Shown: positions 17,738-25,539, counted from the stretch's first letter. The stretch: 36,927 nt of DNA from an uncultured Acidobacteriaceae bacterium (GCA_903828675.1 CAIKND010000192.1:1-36927); one strand, 5' to 3'. Translations and numbers: made by a program. Notes: a model not told the origin generated them from the sequence alone.

Positions 17738-18364
17738 ATGACAACATCGCAAGTAAAGCAGCAAACGCGCATCCTCGTTCAGGCTGCAGCCGCCGCCTGT
17801 GAAGATAAAAAGGGCGAGGATACACGCATTCTTGAACTGGACCCCATTGACGCGGGGTTATCGGATTTTTTCCTGGTGACCTCGGCTACAAACGACCGCC
17901 AGGCCATAGCCATTGCCGACGAGATTGAGCATCGTCTCAAGAAGGTGTTTGGCGCCACCCCCAATTCCGTGGAGGGCCGCCGCCAGGGCGAGTGGATTCT
18001 GCTGGACTATGTGGACTTTGTAGTTCATGTGTTTCTGGTGGAGCGGCGCGCGTTCTATGACATCGAGCGTCTGCGCAAGTCGGCCCGGCCACTAACGCCG
18101 GCGGAATTTGACGCAGAACTGAAGGCCGCGCTGGCCGAGAAGACGCGCGCTGTGAGAAAGAAGTCAGCAGTGGCGGTGAAGCCGAAGAAGGCCGCGGCAA
18201 AGAAGGCGGTGTCTGCGAGGAAGACCGCGCCGGCAAAGAAGAGTGTTGCAAAGAAGAGTGTTGCGAAGAAGGCACCCGCCAAGAAAGCTGCAGTAAAAAA
18301 GGCTCCCGCCAAAAAGAAAGCGGCAAAGAAAGCGCCCGTGAAACGCGCTTCTGCTCAGAAGTAG
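17738..18364 (+). CDS. rsfS: Ribosomal silencing factor RsfS with a lysine/alanine-rich C-terminal tail
   Basis: RsfS binds protein uL14 on the large ribosomal subunit and blocks subunit joining when nutrients are short. Residues 1-120 are the usual RsfS/YbeB domain (LDPIDAGLSDFFLVTSATNDRQ; GEWILLDYVDFVVHVF). Residues about 135-208 are an extra tail that reads like histone H1 or bacterial HU/HctB-type tails: repeated AKK, APAKK and KKSVA units with about 25 lysines in the last 68 residues. Family members normally stop near 105-130 residues. A perfect 15-bp tandem duplication at 18235-18264 encodes two KKSVA units, so the tail is growing by repeat slippage. It follows nadD by 54 bases. The tail may bind rRNA or DNA; that is inference. 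Confidence 0.92.
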   Translation: MTTSQVKQQTRILVQAAAAACEDKKGEDTRILELDPIDAGLSDFFLVTSATNDRQAIAIADEIEHRLKKVFGATPNSVEGRRQGEWILLDYVDFVVHVFLVERRAFYDIERLRKSARPLTPAEFDAELKAALAEKTRAVRKKSAVAVKPKKAAAKKAVSARKTAPAKKSVAKKSVAKKAPAKKAAVKKAPAKKKAAKKAPVKRASAQK

Positions 18365-18390
18365 GGACGGCCATTTCCTGGTTTCAGCGA

Positions 18391-18432
18391 TCCCACCCTC
18401 GCCGCCAATGCAAAGTGGCGGTAAGGATGGGA
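18391..18432. repeat. REP-like hairpin between rsfS and the esterase gene
   Basis: Arms TCCCA-C-CCT...CCGCCA (18391-18407) and TGGCGG...AGG-A-TGGGA (18416-18432) form a long interrupted hairpin between two convergent stop codons. Its outer arms (CCCACCCT, GGATGGGA) match the outer arms of the hairpins at 9548-9582, 27379-27413 and the GGATGGG of 27621, while the inner arm differs. It probably belongs to the same repeat class and may act as a terminator for both genes. Confidence 0.5.
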
Positions 18433-18443
18433 ACCCTGCGAAT

Positions 18444-19325
18444 CTACCGGGGCAGAAACTCAAACACCTTAGCAAAGCAGCCTGGGAGTTGCTCGTTCCA
18501 TTGCGTCCAGTCGTGGCCGCCGGGCTCGGTGTGAAACTCATAATCGAAGTTCCGCTGCTTAAGACGCGCGCCAAATCGGCGAATTGGGTCGAGTAGGGGT
18601 TCCTGCTCGCCCGCAGTCAGATAGATGGATGGTGTAACTCGCGGGTCGGCAGACTCTACCAACACCAAGGGATCGCGTGCCTGGTGCTCCTTGCTGCCAA
18701 GCGGGCCAAATATTCTGAGGAATCTCCACCATTGATCTGCGTGTTTCAGGCTGAATCGACGGCTGGGAACATCGATCGCCGGACTGAGGGCTCCGGCAAC
18801 AACAAATAAGTCCGGATGGGAGAGTGCAAATTTGATGGCCGCAAATCCGCCCATGGAAAAGCCAACGATTGCGCGACTTTCACGATTGTTTCTGGCGGGA
18901 AAGCGGGCTTGCACGTCTGCGATGAGGTCTTGAGTTATATAGTCTTCGTACTTATCCTTAGCTTCGCCCACAGCATTGATGTAATACGACGAGCCGCCAT
19001 CCGGCATAACGAGGATGATTCCTTGCCGCGCGTATTGCCCTACGTCGGAGTTGTTCGACCAATCCTTGGAATTGCCGAAGGCGCCGTGGAGCAGATAGAC
19101 AACTGGAAACTTCTGATTGGGGTTTGAATTCTGAGGCAGAAATACTCGATACGAGATCTGCCGATCCAGCGCTTTGCTGTGAAAGGTGACATCCTGCATC
19201 CGCACACCTGCGGGAAGTTGCGGGAGGCCTGATTGAGTCTTGGGGGCGCGGTGACACGCGCCAAGAAATAGAACCGCGCAGGTCAAGAAAAGGGGAATTG
19301 CGCGAACGACCTTTTGAGCTTTCAT
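18444..19325 (-). CDS. Esterase-family alpha/beta hydrolase, lipoprotein
   Basis: A 293-residue serine esterase of the esterase-D/feruloyl-esterase-like fold, probably anchored to a membrane as a lipoprotein. Residues 1-24 give a lipoprotein signal with lipobox LGAC (Cys24). The catalytic Ser157 lies in GFSMGG, with the His at 271 (GGHDWTQW) and a likely acid near Asp246. VVYLLHGAFGNSKDW (about 75-89) supplies the oxyanion strand. The substrate is unknown; relatives cleave feruloyl, acetyl or S-formylglutathione esters, and export argues against the last. It follows the Uma2 gene by 39 bases on the same strand and converges on rsfS, with a hairpin between them. Confidence 0.85.
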   Translation of the reverse strand: MKAQKVVRAIPLFLTCAVLFLGACHRAPKTQSGLPQLPAGVRMQDVTFHSKALDRQISYRVFLPQNSNPNQKFPVVYLLHGAFGNSKDWSNNSDVGQYARQGIILVMPDGGSSYYINAVGEAKDKYEDYITQDLIADVQARFPARNNRESRAIVGFSMGGFAAIKFALSHPDLFVVAGALSPAIDVPSRRFSLKHADQWWRFLRIFGPLGSKEHQARDPLVLVESADPRVTPSIYLTAGEQEPLLDPIRRFGARLKQRNFDYEFHTEPGGHDWTQWNEQLPGCFAKVFEFLPR

Positions 19326-19364
19326 CGAATATCGGTTCTAACGATCAGCCAGGCCCAGAACAAA

Positions 19365-19898
19365 CTAGACACGGTCGAGCTCTGCAAACAGCTCGCTGAG
19401 CACCACGCGGATTGGCGTCCCGGGCACGGTGAGTTCACCGGTTTGGACTTCTTCGAGGCCGGCGGAAGTATATCTGTAGGCGACGCGCGGCTCGGGGTCG
19501 ATTACCCAAATGTTGTCGATGCCGAAGCCTCGATATTCGGAGGCTTTCTCACGCATAAGCCGTAGTGAATCTTCAGGGGAAAGAATCTCAATGGCGATCA
19601 TAGGCGGGTTCGTAACGTAGCGGTCGAACTTTTCGCCCGCTTGCATTACCAGGACATCGGGAACGCGGAAACTTCTCGCCCCGGTCTGGGTGCGAAGTTC
19701 AGGGAAGACTTCGACCTTCCATTCCGCGCGCCTGATTGCAAAAAGAACAGTGAGACACCGCTGGATGATGGAGTGCTCTTTCTCGCCCAAGTTCCGTTCC
19801 TCGATCCGCCCATCCACAAACTCGCGGTCAGGACTCCAACTGGTGCGGAGGTATTCGCGCACGGTCCAAAGTTCGTCTGAGATGGGCTGAGTCGCCAT
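19365..19898 (-). CDS. Uma2-family endonuclease-like protein (DUF820)
   Basis: A 177-residue member of the Uma2/DUF820 family, which has a PD-(D/E)xK restriction-like fold and an unknown cellular role. It is common in multiple copies in cyanobacteria and Acidobacteriota. The expected core is present: EFVDGRIEER (26-35), FRVPDVLVM with Asp81, AIEILSPED with Glu104, and Lys118 in REKASEYRGFGIDNIWVIDP. All nuclease-like residues look intact. ATG 19898 has no clear Shine-Dalgarno. It is 39 bases ahead of the esterase gene on the same strand, so the two may be co-transcribed, although no functional link is evident. Confidence 0.88.
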   Translation of the reverse strand: MATQPISDELWTVREYLRTSWSPDREFVDGRIEERNLGEKEHSIIQRCLTVLFAIRRAEWKVEVFPELRTQTGARSFRVPDVLVMQAGEKFDRYVTNPPMIAIEILSPEDSLRLMREKASEYRGFGIDNIWVIDPEPRVAYRYTSAGLEEVQTGELTVPGTPIRVVLSELFAELDRV

Positions 19899-19958
19899 GT
19901 AGAGATTATCGTCCTAAAGCAACAGCTCCGCCAGAGGGATCCTTTTGCCTGCCGCAGC

Positions 19959-20276
19959 TTACTCGGTGTCTGAGTCGGACGCGCCTTCTTCTTCGCCTTC
20001 GACGGAGATGCGAAGGGAGCGGAGGAAGTGGAGGTCGTTGGGGGTGAAGGGGTCGCTGGGGTCGGCTTCTTCGGTGTGGGCTGCTGCGGCTGCGGCGTCC
20101 TCTGCCTCTTTGGCAGCGAGTTCGTTCAAGCCGATGGTGGCTTCGAGCATGAGGAGGACGTCGAAGCCGTATTTTCGGATATCCTGGACCACCCCGGCGA
20201 TTTGCTCGCTTTCGATGACCGACTCGTGGATGGCCTCGCCAAGTTGCTGAATGAGTTCGCGCAGACGGGATGTCAC
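19959..20276 (-). CDS. Hypothetical small acidic protein
   Basis: I do not recognise this 105-residue protein. It begins at GTG 20276, supported by a strong AGGAGG five bases upstream (20282-20287). Residues 1-60 look helical and amphipathic (LRELIQQLGEAIHESVIESEQIA...), followed by a run of alanines (AAAAAA) and a very acidic tail (EGEEEGASDSDTE). There is no signal peptide or membrane segment, so it should be cytoplasmic. The strong ribosome site and coherent composition argue that it is real. It diverges from the membrane-protein gene at 20435 and ends 60 bases before the Uma2 start. Confidence 0.7.
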   Translation of the reverse strand: MTSRLRELIQQLGEAIHESVIESEQIAGVVQDIRKYGFDVLLMLEATIGLNELAAKEAEDAAAAAAHTEEADPSDPFTPNDLHFLRSLRISVEGEEEGASDSDTE

Positions 20277-20434
20277 GGGTACCTCCTAGAGCGGCTGCCG
20301 GCGCGAGCACAAGGCGCGGGTTGCGGCGTGAGATTTATCTACCTTACTTCCAACTCCGTTTGCGGGCAACAGCGAATCTGCTAAAAACGGTGAGGTGCGG
20401 CATACAGCGCGTCGCTGCTACCATCATAAACGGA

Positions 20435-20857
20435 ATGAGACCACAGACAATTGGCCGGGTTTTGGGTATTGGGCTGCGCGTTGCGGGACGCTTTGCTGGC
20501 CAGCAGCTGGCGGGAAGCCTGCAATCGGCGGCGAGTGCGCCTCAGGCGACCGCAGTCGGGAACCCAGCCGATCGGGCCAGGGCGGCCGGACAAACGGTGA
20601 GGCAGGCCAGCGGCGGCGTTGCGCAAGGCGTGGGCGGATTTTTGCGGCCGTTCCGGCGCGTGGGCGGCATACTCTGGCTTGAGGTGACGGGCGTCTTCTT
20701 CCTGTTGCCAGTGATTGTTTTTGCCCCAAACCTCTGGCGGATGAGGGCAAGTTGGGCGCACGGCGCTGACCACAGGAGGTTTCTGGTTACGGCGCTGGTG
20801 GTGGTGGTGTTCCTTTACCTGGGCGTGACTTCATTTTGGAGGGCGCGGCGCAAGTAA
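20435..20857 (+). CDS. Hypothetical membrane protein
   Basis: A 140-residue protein I do not recognise. From ATG 20435 (MRPQTIGRVLGIGLRVAGRF) the first half is basic and rich in Ala, Gln and Gly. Two hydrophobic segments follow at about residues 79-98 (LWLEVTGVFFLLPVIVFAP) and 115-132 (FLVTALVVVVFLYLGVTSF), ending in basic WRARRK, which suggests a two-pass membrane protein with its termini in the cytoplasm. The reading frame is open further upstream, but the start chosen avoids overlap with the divergent gene's leader. The stop sits 15 bases from the stop of the next, convergent gene; a short AGCGCC/GGCGCT hairpin spans both stops (20857-20873). Confidence 0.6.
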   Translation: MRPQTIGRVLGIGLRVAGRFAGQQLAGSLQSAASAPQATAVGNPADRARAAGQTVRQASGGVAQGVGGFLRPFRRVGGILWLEVTGVFFLLPVIVFAPNLWRMRASWAHGADHRRFLVTALVVVVFLYLGVTSFWRARRK

Positions 20858-20872
20858 GCGCCGGGGTGGCGC

Positions 20873-21043
20873 TCAGACGAGGCGCGGCGGTTCTTTGCGG
20901 GTGAGGCGCCAGACGCCTACGGCGATGGCCAGCAGGCCCAATCCGAATGCTCCCAGGGCGTGACTGCCGGTGTGGATCTTCCAGCCCTGGTACAAGGCAA
21001 AGCAACCCGCCACGAGGAGCAGGATTCCGCGAAAGTGGTTCAT
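20873..21043 (-). CDS. Small two-pass membrane protein
   Basis: A 56-residue protein with two hydrophobic segments (about 5-18, FRGILLLVAGCFALY, and 28-45, ALGAFGLGLLAIAVGVW) and a basic C-terminus (RLTRKEPPRLV). The reading frame extends further upstream, but I start at ATG 21043 because GGAAGGGAAA lies at the right distance and the upstream part is arginine-rich shadow sequence. The function is unknown. It diverges from gcvT, with 146 bases between the two starts, and converges on the hypothetical membrane-protein gene ending at 20857. Confidence 0.6.
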   Translation of the reverse strand: MNHFRGILLLVAGCFALYQGWKIHTGSHALGAFGLGLLAIAVGVWRLTRKEPPRLV

Positions 21044-21189
21044 TGTGTTTCCCTTCCCTGAGTGAAGAACTGATCTTCTTGATCGTAACGTCTGGCTGCC
21101 GGTTTGACCCCGCCGATGCCGAATCCCTATCGTAAGCATGGGGCCGCCGCACCAGCTTTGGACCGCTACGCCCCGCGAAAGGACCACCG

Positions 21190-22359
21190 ATGACCACTCC
21201 CGTCGTATCCGCATCCGAACCAACCGCCAGCACGCCTCTTAAGAAGACCGCGCTAAACGCAACACACCGCGCGCTGAAGGCCAAGATGGTGGACTTTGGC
21301 GGCTGGGATATGCCGGTCGAGTATCCAGGGCCGGGCGGTGGCCTGATGGCCGAACACCTGGCGGTGCGGTCGGGTGTGGGGCTGTTCGATGTGAGCCACA
21401 TGGGCGAGATTCAGTTTCGGGGGCCGGGGGCGCTGGCTGCGGTGCAGCACATCACGATGAACGACGCCTCGCGGCTGAAGGACGGGCAGGCGCACTACTC
21501 GGCACTGCTGACGCCCGAGGGGACGTTCGTGGACGACATCCTGGTGCATCGGCTGAGCGAGAACGACTACCTGCTGGTGGTGAACGCGGGGACCAAGGAC
21601 AAGGATTACGCGTGGATTCGCAAGCAGGTGGGCGGCTGGCCCGGCATCCACATCAGCGACTATTCAGCGTATTACTCGCAACTGGCGGTGCAGGGGCCGC
21701 GGGCGCTGGAAACGCTGCAAAAGCTGACGAAGGTGGATTTGGCGGGGATCAAGAACTACTGGTTTGCGTGGGGCACGGTTGCGGGCGTGGCGAACGTGAT
21801 GATTGCGCGGACCGGCTACTCGGGCGAGGACGGGTTTGAGGTATACATTCCTGCGGACGAGCCGACCACGGCGAAGATGTGGGAAGCGCTGATGGAGGCG
21901 GGTGCGGAGTTTGGGATTCGGCCGTGCGGGTTGGGGGCGCGCAACACGCTTCGGCTGGAGGCGGGAATGCCGCTCTACGGACATGAACTCTCCGACTCGA
22001 TCAATGTGCTGGAGTCTTTTGTGGCTCGCTGGCTGAAGCTGGACAAGGGCGAGTTTATCGGACGAGAGGCGCTACTGGCGGTGCAGGCCGCGGGCGGGCC
22101 GGAGCGGAAGGTTGTGGCGCTGGAGATGGTGGAGCGTGGGATTGGCCGGGATGGGTACCCGGTGCTCAATCTGGATGGGACAGAGATTGGCGTGATTACG
22201 TCAGGCTCTCCCGCGCCGTTCCTGAAGACCAATATTGCGATGGCCCTGGTGCCTGCGGCTGCGGCGGCGAGCGGAGCGGATGTGCTGGTGCAGGTGCGAG
22301 CCAACCAGGTGCGGGCGAAGCAGGTGGCGCTGCCGTTTTATAAACGGGCGAAGGGATAA
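21190..22359 (+). CDS. gcvT: Aminomethyltransferase (glycine cleavage system T protein)
   Basis: The T protein of the glycine cleavage system takes the aminomethyl group from lipoylated H protein and passes the methylene to tetrahydrofolate, releasing ammonia. The 389-residue product carries the folate-domain landmarks: MVDFGGWDMPVEY, LFDVSHMGEI, and RTGYSGEDGFEVYIP in the middle, then a C-terminal barrel domain. An N-terminal lead of about 15 residues precedes the usual start. AAAGGA seven bases before ATG 21190 supports the start. gcvH and gcvP do not follow: the next gene, 91 bases on, is a secreted unknown. lipA (needed to lipoylate GcvH) is 1.5 kb away on the other strand. Confidence 0.95.
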   Translation: MTTPVVSASEPTASTPLKKTALNATHRALKAKMVDFGGWDMPVEYPGPGGGLMAEHLAVRSGVGLFDVSHMGEIQFRGPGALAAVQHITMNDASRLKDGQAHYSALLTPEGTFVDDILVHRLSENDYLLVVNAGTKDKDYAWIRKQVGGWPGIHISDYSAYYSQLAVQGPRALETLQKLTKVDLAGIKNYWFAWGTVAGVANVMIARTGYSGEDGFEVYIPADEPTTAKMWEALMEAGAEFGIRPCGLGARNTLRLEAGMPLYGHELSDSINVLESFVARWLKLDKGEFIGREALLAVQAAGGPERKVVALEMVERGIGRDGYPVLNLDGTEIGVITSGSPAPFLKTNIAMALVPAAAAASGADVLVQVRANQVRAKQVALPFYKRAKG

Positions 22360-22398
22360 AAGCGCGGCGATCCGTGATAATGTGGCTTCGCACAGCCG

Positions 22399-22426
22399 TT
22401 GACAGAAAAGCACACTGGCAAAGAAT
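22399..22426 (+). promoter_or_regulatory. Candidate sigma-70-type promoter for the secreted protein gene
   Basis: A perfect -35 TTGACA (22399-22404), a 16-base spacer and AAGAAT (22421-22426, four of six consensus positions). Transcription would begin near 22433, leaving an 18-base leader that still contains the GGAAGAA ribosome site of the gene at 22451. It would uncouple this gene from gcvT. Confidence 0.4.
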
Positions 22427-22450
22427 CGGCTGCGGACGAAGGAAGAACGC

Positions 22451-23029
22451 ATGAGAACGATTCTTGCGGTGGTTTTTGCTTTTGCGCTGGTCCTGATGGC
22501 TCCGGTGGTTGTGGGACATGCAAGTGGGAAATCGCTTCCGGCTCCTCCGGCGGGCTTCACGGCCAATGCGAATGCGGCAGCCATGTGGGCGAGGATGAGG
22601 GAGGCGGATGCCGCCGACGGGGTTCAGGCAACCAAGCCGAACGCCGGCTGGCCAAACTGCTTCGCCGACCCGCTGGTCAGCCTGGAATATGGCTGGACAT
22701 CCGCACCTGGAGGCGACTCAACGCTGGAACTGATGGCCAGGATGCCGGAAGATCCGGCAACGAATACGGGGGCCGGGGTGAGAGACGAGCCTGCCGGCAA
22801 ACAGAAATACAAGAACGGGATTCTATGGTGGCGGAAGCAGACGTGGCAGGTGGTGGGCGGCTTCTGCAATCAGAAGGAGATCGTGCTCTACGCGGGCCAC
22901 TGGATGGGCTACGTTTACGGGAAGATGGCCGCTGTGAGCGTTTCGAATTTATATGGCGCGAAGACGATTGGGCAGGGATGGATTGACGATTACATTGGGA
23001 AGGTGGTTGCTACGGTGAGCGGGGGATAG
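22451..23029 (+). CDS. Secreted protein of unknown function
   Basis: A 192-residue protein with a clear signal peptide (residues 1-24, MRTILAVVFAFALVLMAPVV, cut after VGHA). I do not recognise the mature part. It is rich in Trp (SLEYGWTSAPGGD, GILWWRKQTW, GHWMGYVYG) and has two Cys residues (PNCFADP and GGFCNQK) that could form a disulfide in the periplasm. AAGGAAGAA precedes ATG 22451 at good spacing. A candidate promoter lies just upstream, and a strong bidirectional terminator begins 16 bases after the stop, so it is probably a single-gene unit after gcvT. Confidence 0.75.
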   Translation: MRTILAVVFAFALVLMAPVVVGHASGKSLPAPPAGFTANANAAAMWARMREADAADGVQATKPNAGWPNCFADPLVSLEYGWTSAPGGDSTLELMARMPEDPATNTGAGVRDEPAGKQKYKNGILWWRKQTWQVVGGFCNQKEIVLYAGHWMGYVYGKMAAVSVSNLYGAKTIGQGWIDDYIGKVVATVSGG

Positions 23030-23044
23030 TTGGGGGTCCAATAA

Positions 23045-23092
23045 GAAAACTGGCCCCAGATTCCAAACGCGGAACCTGGGGCCTAGTTTTTC
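23045..23092. terminator. Strong bidirectional terminator between the secreted protein gene and frr
   Basis: GGCCCCAG (23052-23059) pairs with CTGGGGCC (23076-23083); flanking AAAACT (23046-23051) pairs with AGTTTT (23085-23090) across one bulged base, and ATTCC/GGAAC partly pairs inside. A T run follows on both strands (TTTTTCTTT on +, TTTTCTTATT on -), so it serves both convergent genes. Confidence 0.85.
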
Positions 23093-23153
23093 TTTGGCCC
23101 AATATCCTTGGAATGAATATCTAATTGCCTTCAACAGTTCGAAAACAGTGCAA

Positions 23154-23741
23154 TCAGACCTGCATGACTTCTATTTCCTTCTTGTGGGCCAACTCTTCCA
23201 TGCGACGGATTTCTTCGTCGGTCATTTTCTGGATTTCTTCGAGGGCGGCCTTCTCCTGGTCCTCGCTGATTTTCTTGTCTTTGGCGAGCTTCTTGAGGGC
23301 GTCGTTGCCGTCGCGGCGGACATTGCGGACGGAGGTGCGCTGCTCTTCAAGTTCGCGGTTGATGTGCTTGCAGACATCGCGGCGGCGCTCTTCGGTCATG
23401 GGTGGAACGGGGACGCGGAGTACCTTGCCATCGGAGATGGGATTGAAGCCTAGATCGGCGACACGCAGGGCCTTTTCAATGTCCTTGAGGATGGTGGGAT
23501 CCCAGGGCGCGATGAGGATCATTTGCGCCTCGGGCGCCGAGACCTGAGCGAGCTGGCTGATGGGCGTGTGGGTGCCGTAGTAGTCCACTTTGACCTGATC
23601 AAGCATGTGCACACTGGCTCGGCCGGTGCGCGTGGAAGCCAAGCTGGCCTGGAAAGTGGCCACGGCCCCATCCATTCTCCGCCTCAGGTCGCTGTTAAGT
23701 TCTTTGAGTGCCGGAATACCGGCCATGATCGAGACTGCCAT
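23154..23741 (-). CDS. frr: Ribosome recycling factor
   Basis: RRF works with EF-G to split the post-termination ribosome. The 195-residue product has the two-domain family pattern: STRTGRASVHMLDQVKVDYYG near residue 36, the APWDPTILKDIEKAL strand-helix, and a long C-terminal helix ending KKEIEVMQV. The MAVSIMAG lead makes it about ten residues longer than E. coli RRF. GGGAGGA eight bases upstream supports ATG 23741. In most bacteria frr follows pyrH; here it follows lipA by 78 bases and is the last gene of the minus-strand run dacB-cytochrome c-membrane protein-lipA-frr, ended by the terminator at 23045-23092. Confidence 0.97.
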   Translation of the reverse strand: MAVSIMAGIPALKELNSDLRRRMDGAVATFQASLASTRTGRASVHMLDQVKVDYYGTHTPISQLAQVSAPEAQMILIAPWDPTILKDIEKALRVADLGFNPISDGKVLRVPVPPMTEERRRDVCKHINRELEEQRTSVRNVRRDGNDALKKLAKDKKISEDQEKAALEEIQKMTDEEIRRMEELAHKKEIEVMQV

Positions 23742-23819
23742 AGGTTTCGTCCTCCCTGGGCCAAACTGCCAACGGCTATTCTACAACCATAGGGCGATGG
23801 GTTTGGCGTTTGTAACGAT

Positions 23820-24725
23820 CTAGACCACGATGGGTGAGCGTGTGGAAGCCGCCTGCTCGTGCGCATGGTAACTGGAACGGACCAGCGGCCCGGATTCGAC
23901 GTGGCGGAAACCCATTTTGAGGGCCTCGGTCTTGAGCTCGGCAAACTCGCGGGGTGTGTAGAGGCGTGCCATGGGTAGATGGTCGCGCGAGGGGCGCAGG
24001 TACTGGCCGATGGTGAGAATGTCGCAGTGGACGGCGGCGAGATCGCGGAAGACCTGAAGCAGCTCCGACGTCTCCTCACCGATGCCGACCATGACGCCGG
24101 ACTTGGTGACTCCGGCGGGGTTGAGTTGCTTGGAGTAGCGCAGCAGTTCGAGGGTGCGCTCGTAGCGGGCTCCGGAGCGGACTACACGGTAGAGGCGCGG
24201 AACCGATTCGGTGTTGTGGTTGAGGATTTCGGGTCGGGCATCAACGACCGTGCGGATGGCTTGCTGGTTGCCCTGGAAGTCGGGGATGAGGACCTCGACG
24301 CGGCAGCCGGGCGCCTGGCGGCGAATCTCCTTGATGACGTCGGCGAAGATTTGGGCTCCACCCTGGATATCGTCGTCGCGATTGACGCTGGTGATGACGG
24401 CGAATTCGAGGCCCAAGGTGGCGACGGCTTCGGCAACTCGGCGGGGTTCGTCGAAGTCAATGGGCTCAGGGCGGCCCTTGGGAACGGCGCAGAATCCGCA
24501 GCGGCGGGTGCAGAGGTTGCCGAGCATCATGAAGGTGGCGGTTTTGTGGTGCCAGCACTCGCCGATGTTGGGGCACTGGGCGCTCTCGCAGACGGTGTTG
24601 AGGCCGAGGGAGCGGGCCAGACGCTTGAGGTCGTGGTAATTTTCGCCGACGGGGGCGCGGGCTTTGAGCCACTCGGGCTTGGCTGCGGCAATCTTGCGTG
24701 CCGGGGAAATCTGCACCAGATCCAT
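23820..24725 (-). CDS. lipA: Lipoyl synthase
   Basis: A radical-SAM enzyme that inserts two sulfurs into the octanoyl chain carried on lipoyl domains (GcvH, E2 subunits). Both iron-sulfur cluster sites are complete: the auxiliary-cluster cysteines Cys46, Cys51 and Cys57 (CESAQCPNIGEC) with the C-terminal RSSYHA serine (Ser285), and the radical-SAM CxxxCxxC Cys72, Cys76, Cys79 (CTRRCGFC). The 301-residue length is normal. I start at ATG 24725 (MDLVQIS); a GTG one codon upstream is in frame. It follows the small membrane-protein gene by 63 bases and precedes frr by 78. No lipB or lplA is present in the window. Confidence 0.97.
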   Translation of the reverse strand: MDLVQISPARKIAAAKPEWLKARAPVGENYHDLKRLARSLGLNTVCESAQCPNIGECWHHKTATFMMLGNLCTRRCGFCAVPKGRPEPIDFDEPRRVAEAVATLGLEFAVITSVNRDDDIQGGAQIFADVIKEIRRQAPGCRVEVLIPDFQGNQQAIRTVVDARPEILNHNTESVPRLYRVVRSGARYERTLELLRYSKQLNPAGVTKSGVMVGIGEETSELLQVFRDLAAVHCDILTIGQYLRPSRDHLPMARLYTPREFAELKTEALKMGFRHVESGPLVRSSYHAHEQAASTRSPIVV

Positions 24726-24788
24726 CACGTTCTTATTGTATCCGGGGACGATTGGCGCAGTCTCGCGAGGCTCTCAGGCCTTTGGACC

Positions 24789-25157
24789 TTAGCGGAGCTT
24801 GCAGCGCACTTCAGGACGGACCAGGTAGAGGAAGAAGACCAGATTCAGCAGGCCCTGGACGATGTATGGGAGGTCCTGCTGGACGGAGAACTTCCAGCCG
24901 AAGAGGCACATGAGGAGGACCACGGCGGCGAGAGCGAGCGCCCAGGCCCAGCGCAAGAGCAGCAAAAGGCCGAGCGCCGCCGCAATGAAGACGATGGAAA
25001 GCACCAGGTACAGCGGCCGGAACTGGCCGCCCACCACGGCAATAACGTTCACCGCGGCGAGAATGAGCATATAAAAAGCAATGGCGACCAGACCGGGGAG
25101 CCGCAAGAGATCTCGCCGGCGCGGCTGCACCTGGTCGGGTTTCAGGTCGGTGGTCAT
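24789..25157 (-). CDS. Hypothetical four-pass membrane protein
   Basis: A 122-residue integral membrane protein I do not recognise. It has a basic, proline-containing lead (TTDLKPDQVQPRRRD) and four hydrophobic segments at about 20-42, 47-66, 68-86 and 97-113, then a short basic end. Its ATG overlaps the stop of the upstream cytochrome c gene by four bases (ATGA, 25154-25157), so the two are translationally coupled and probably act in the same place. The frame has no cysteine pair or heme ligand pattern pointing to a redox role. lipA follows after 63 bases. Confidence 0.75.
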   Translation of the reverse strand: MTTDLKPDQVQPRRRDLLRLPGLVAIAFYMLILAAVNVIAVVGGQFRPLYLVLSIVFIAAALGLLLLLRWAWALALAAVVLLMCLFGWKFSVQQDLPYIVQGLLNLVFFLYLVRPEVRCKLR

Positions 25158-25525
25158 AGCGTGCGCAGATAGGCGAGCAGGTCCTGCATCTGGTCGTCAG
25201 TGAGCGAGGTGCCCGGCATCATCTGCCTGCCCTGTACGATGACCTGGGTCAGACGCTCGTCAGTGGGCGGGGCGCCGGACGGCATGGCCTTGATTTTGGT
25301 AAGCGCCTGCAGGCCCGGCCCATTCAAGGGGTGAGTGCTGGTGGGGTAGTGGCACTTGGCGCACTTGACGCGATAGATGGCCGCTCCACGCGCCTCCTGC
25401 TCGGTCCATTGAGACTCGGGCTTGGAGGGGGGCAGCGAACGGCAGCCCGCCACGCCAAAGGCAAGGCCAGCCGCACAGACGATAAGAGCATAGGAAACTG
25501 CGAGAGAATAAACGCGCATTTGCAT
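25154..25525 (-). CDS. Mono-heme cytochrome c, lipoprotein
   Basis: A class I c-type cytochrome tethered to the membrane as a lipoprotein, carrying one electron in the periplasm. Residues 1-28 are a signal peptide ending in lipobox VAGC (Cys28). The heme site is CAKCH (Cys55, Cys58, His59) and the distal ligand is Met102 or Met103 in GRQMMPGTSLTDDQ. At 123 residues it holds a single small cytochrome domain. ATG 25525 is used; ATG 25519 is also possible and neither has a strong Shine-Dalgarno. It lies 14 bases after dacB and overlaps the next membrane-protein gene by four bases. The electron partners are unknown. Confidence 0.9.
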   Translation of the reverse strand: MQMRVYSLAVSYALIVCAAGLAFGVAGCRSLPPSKPESQWTEQEARGAAIYRVKCAKCHYPTSTHPLNGPGLQALTKIKAMPSGAPPTDERLTQVIVQGRQMMPGTSLTDDQMQDLLAYLRTL

Positions 25526-25539
25526 CTGATGATACCGCG

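Noticed and set aside
21044..21189. Possible glycine riboswitch before gcvT
   Set aside because: No paired aptamer pattern could be found in the 146-base gap.
23979..25172. 397-codon open frame on the plus strand across lipA and the membrane-protein gene
   Set aside because: It is antisense to lipA with all its cysteine motifs, has low-complexity Asp/Glu/Ala/Gly-rich content and matches no family.
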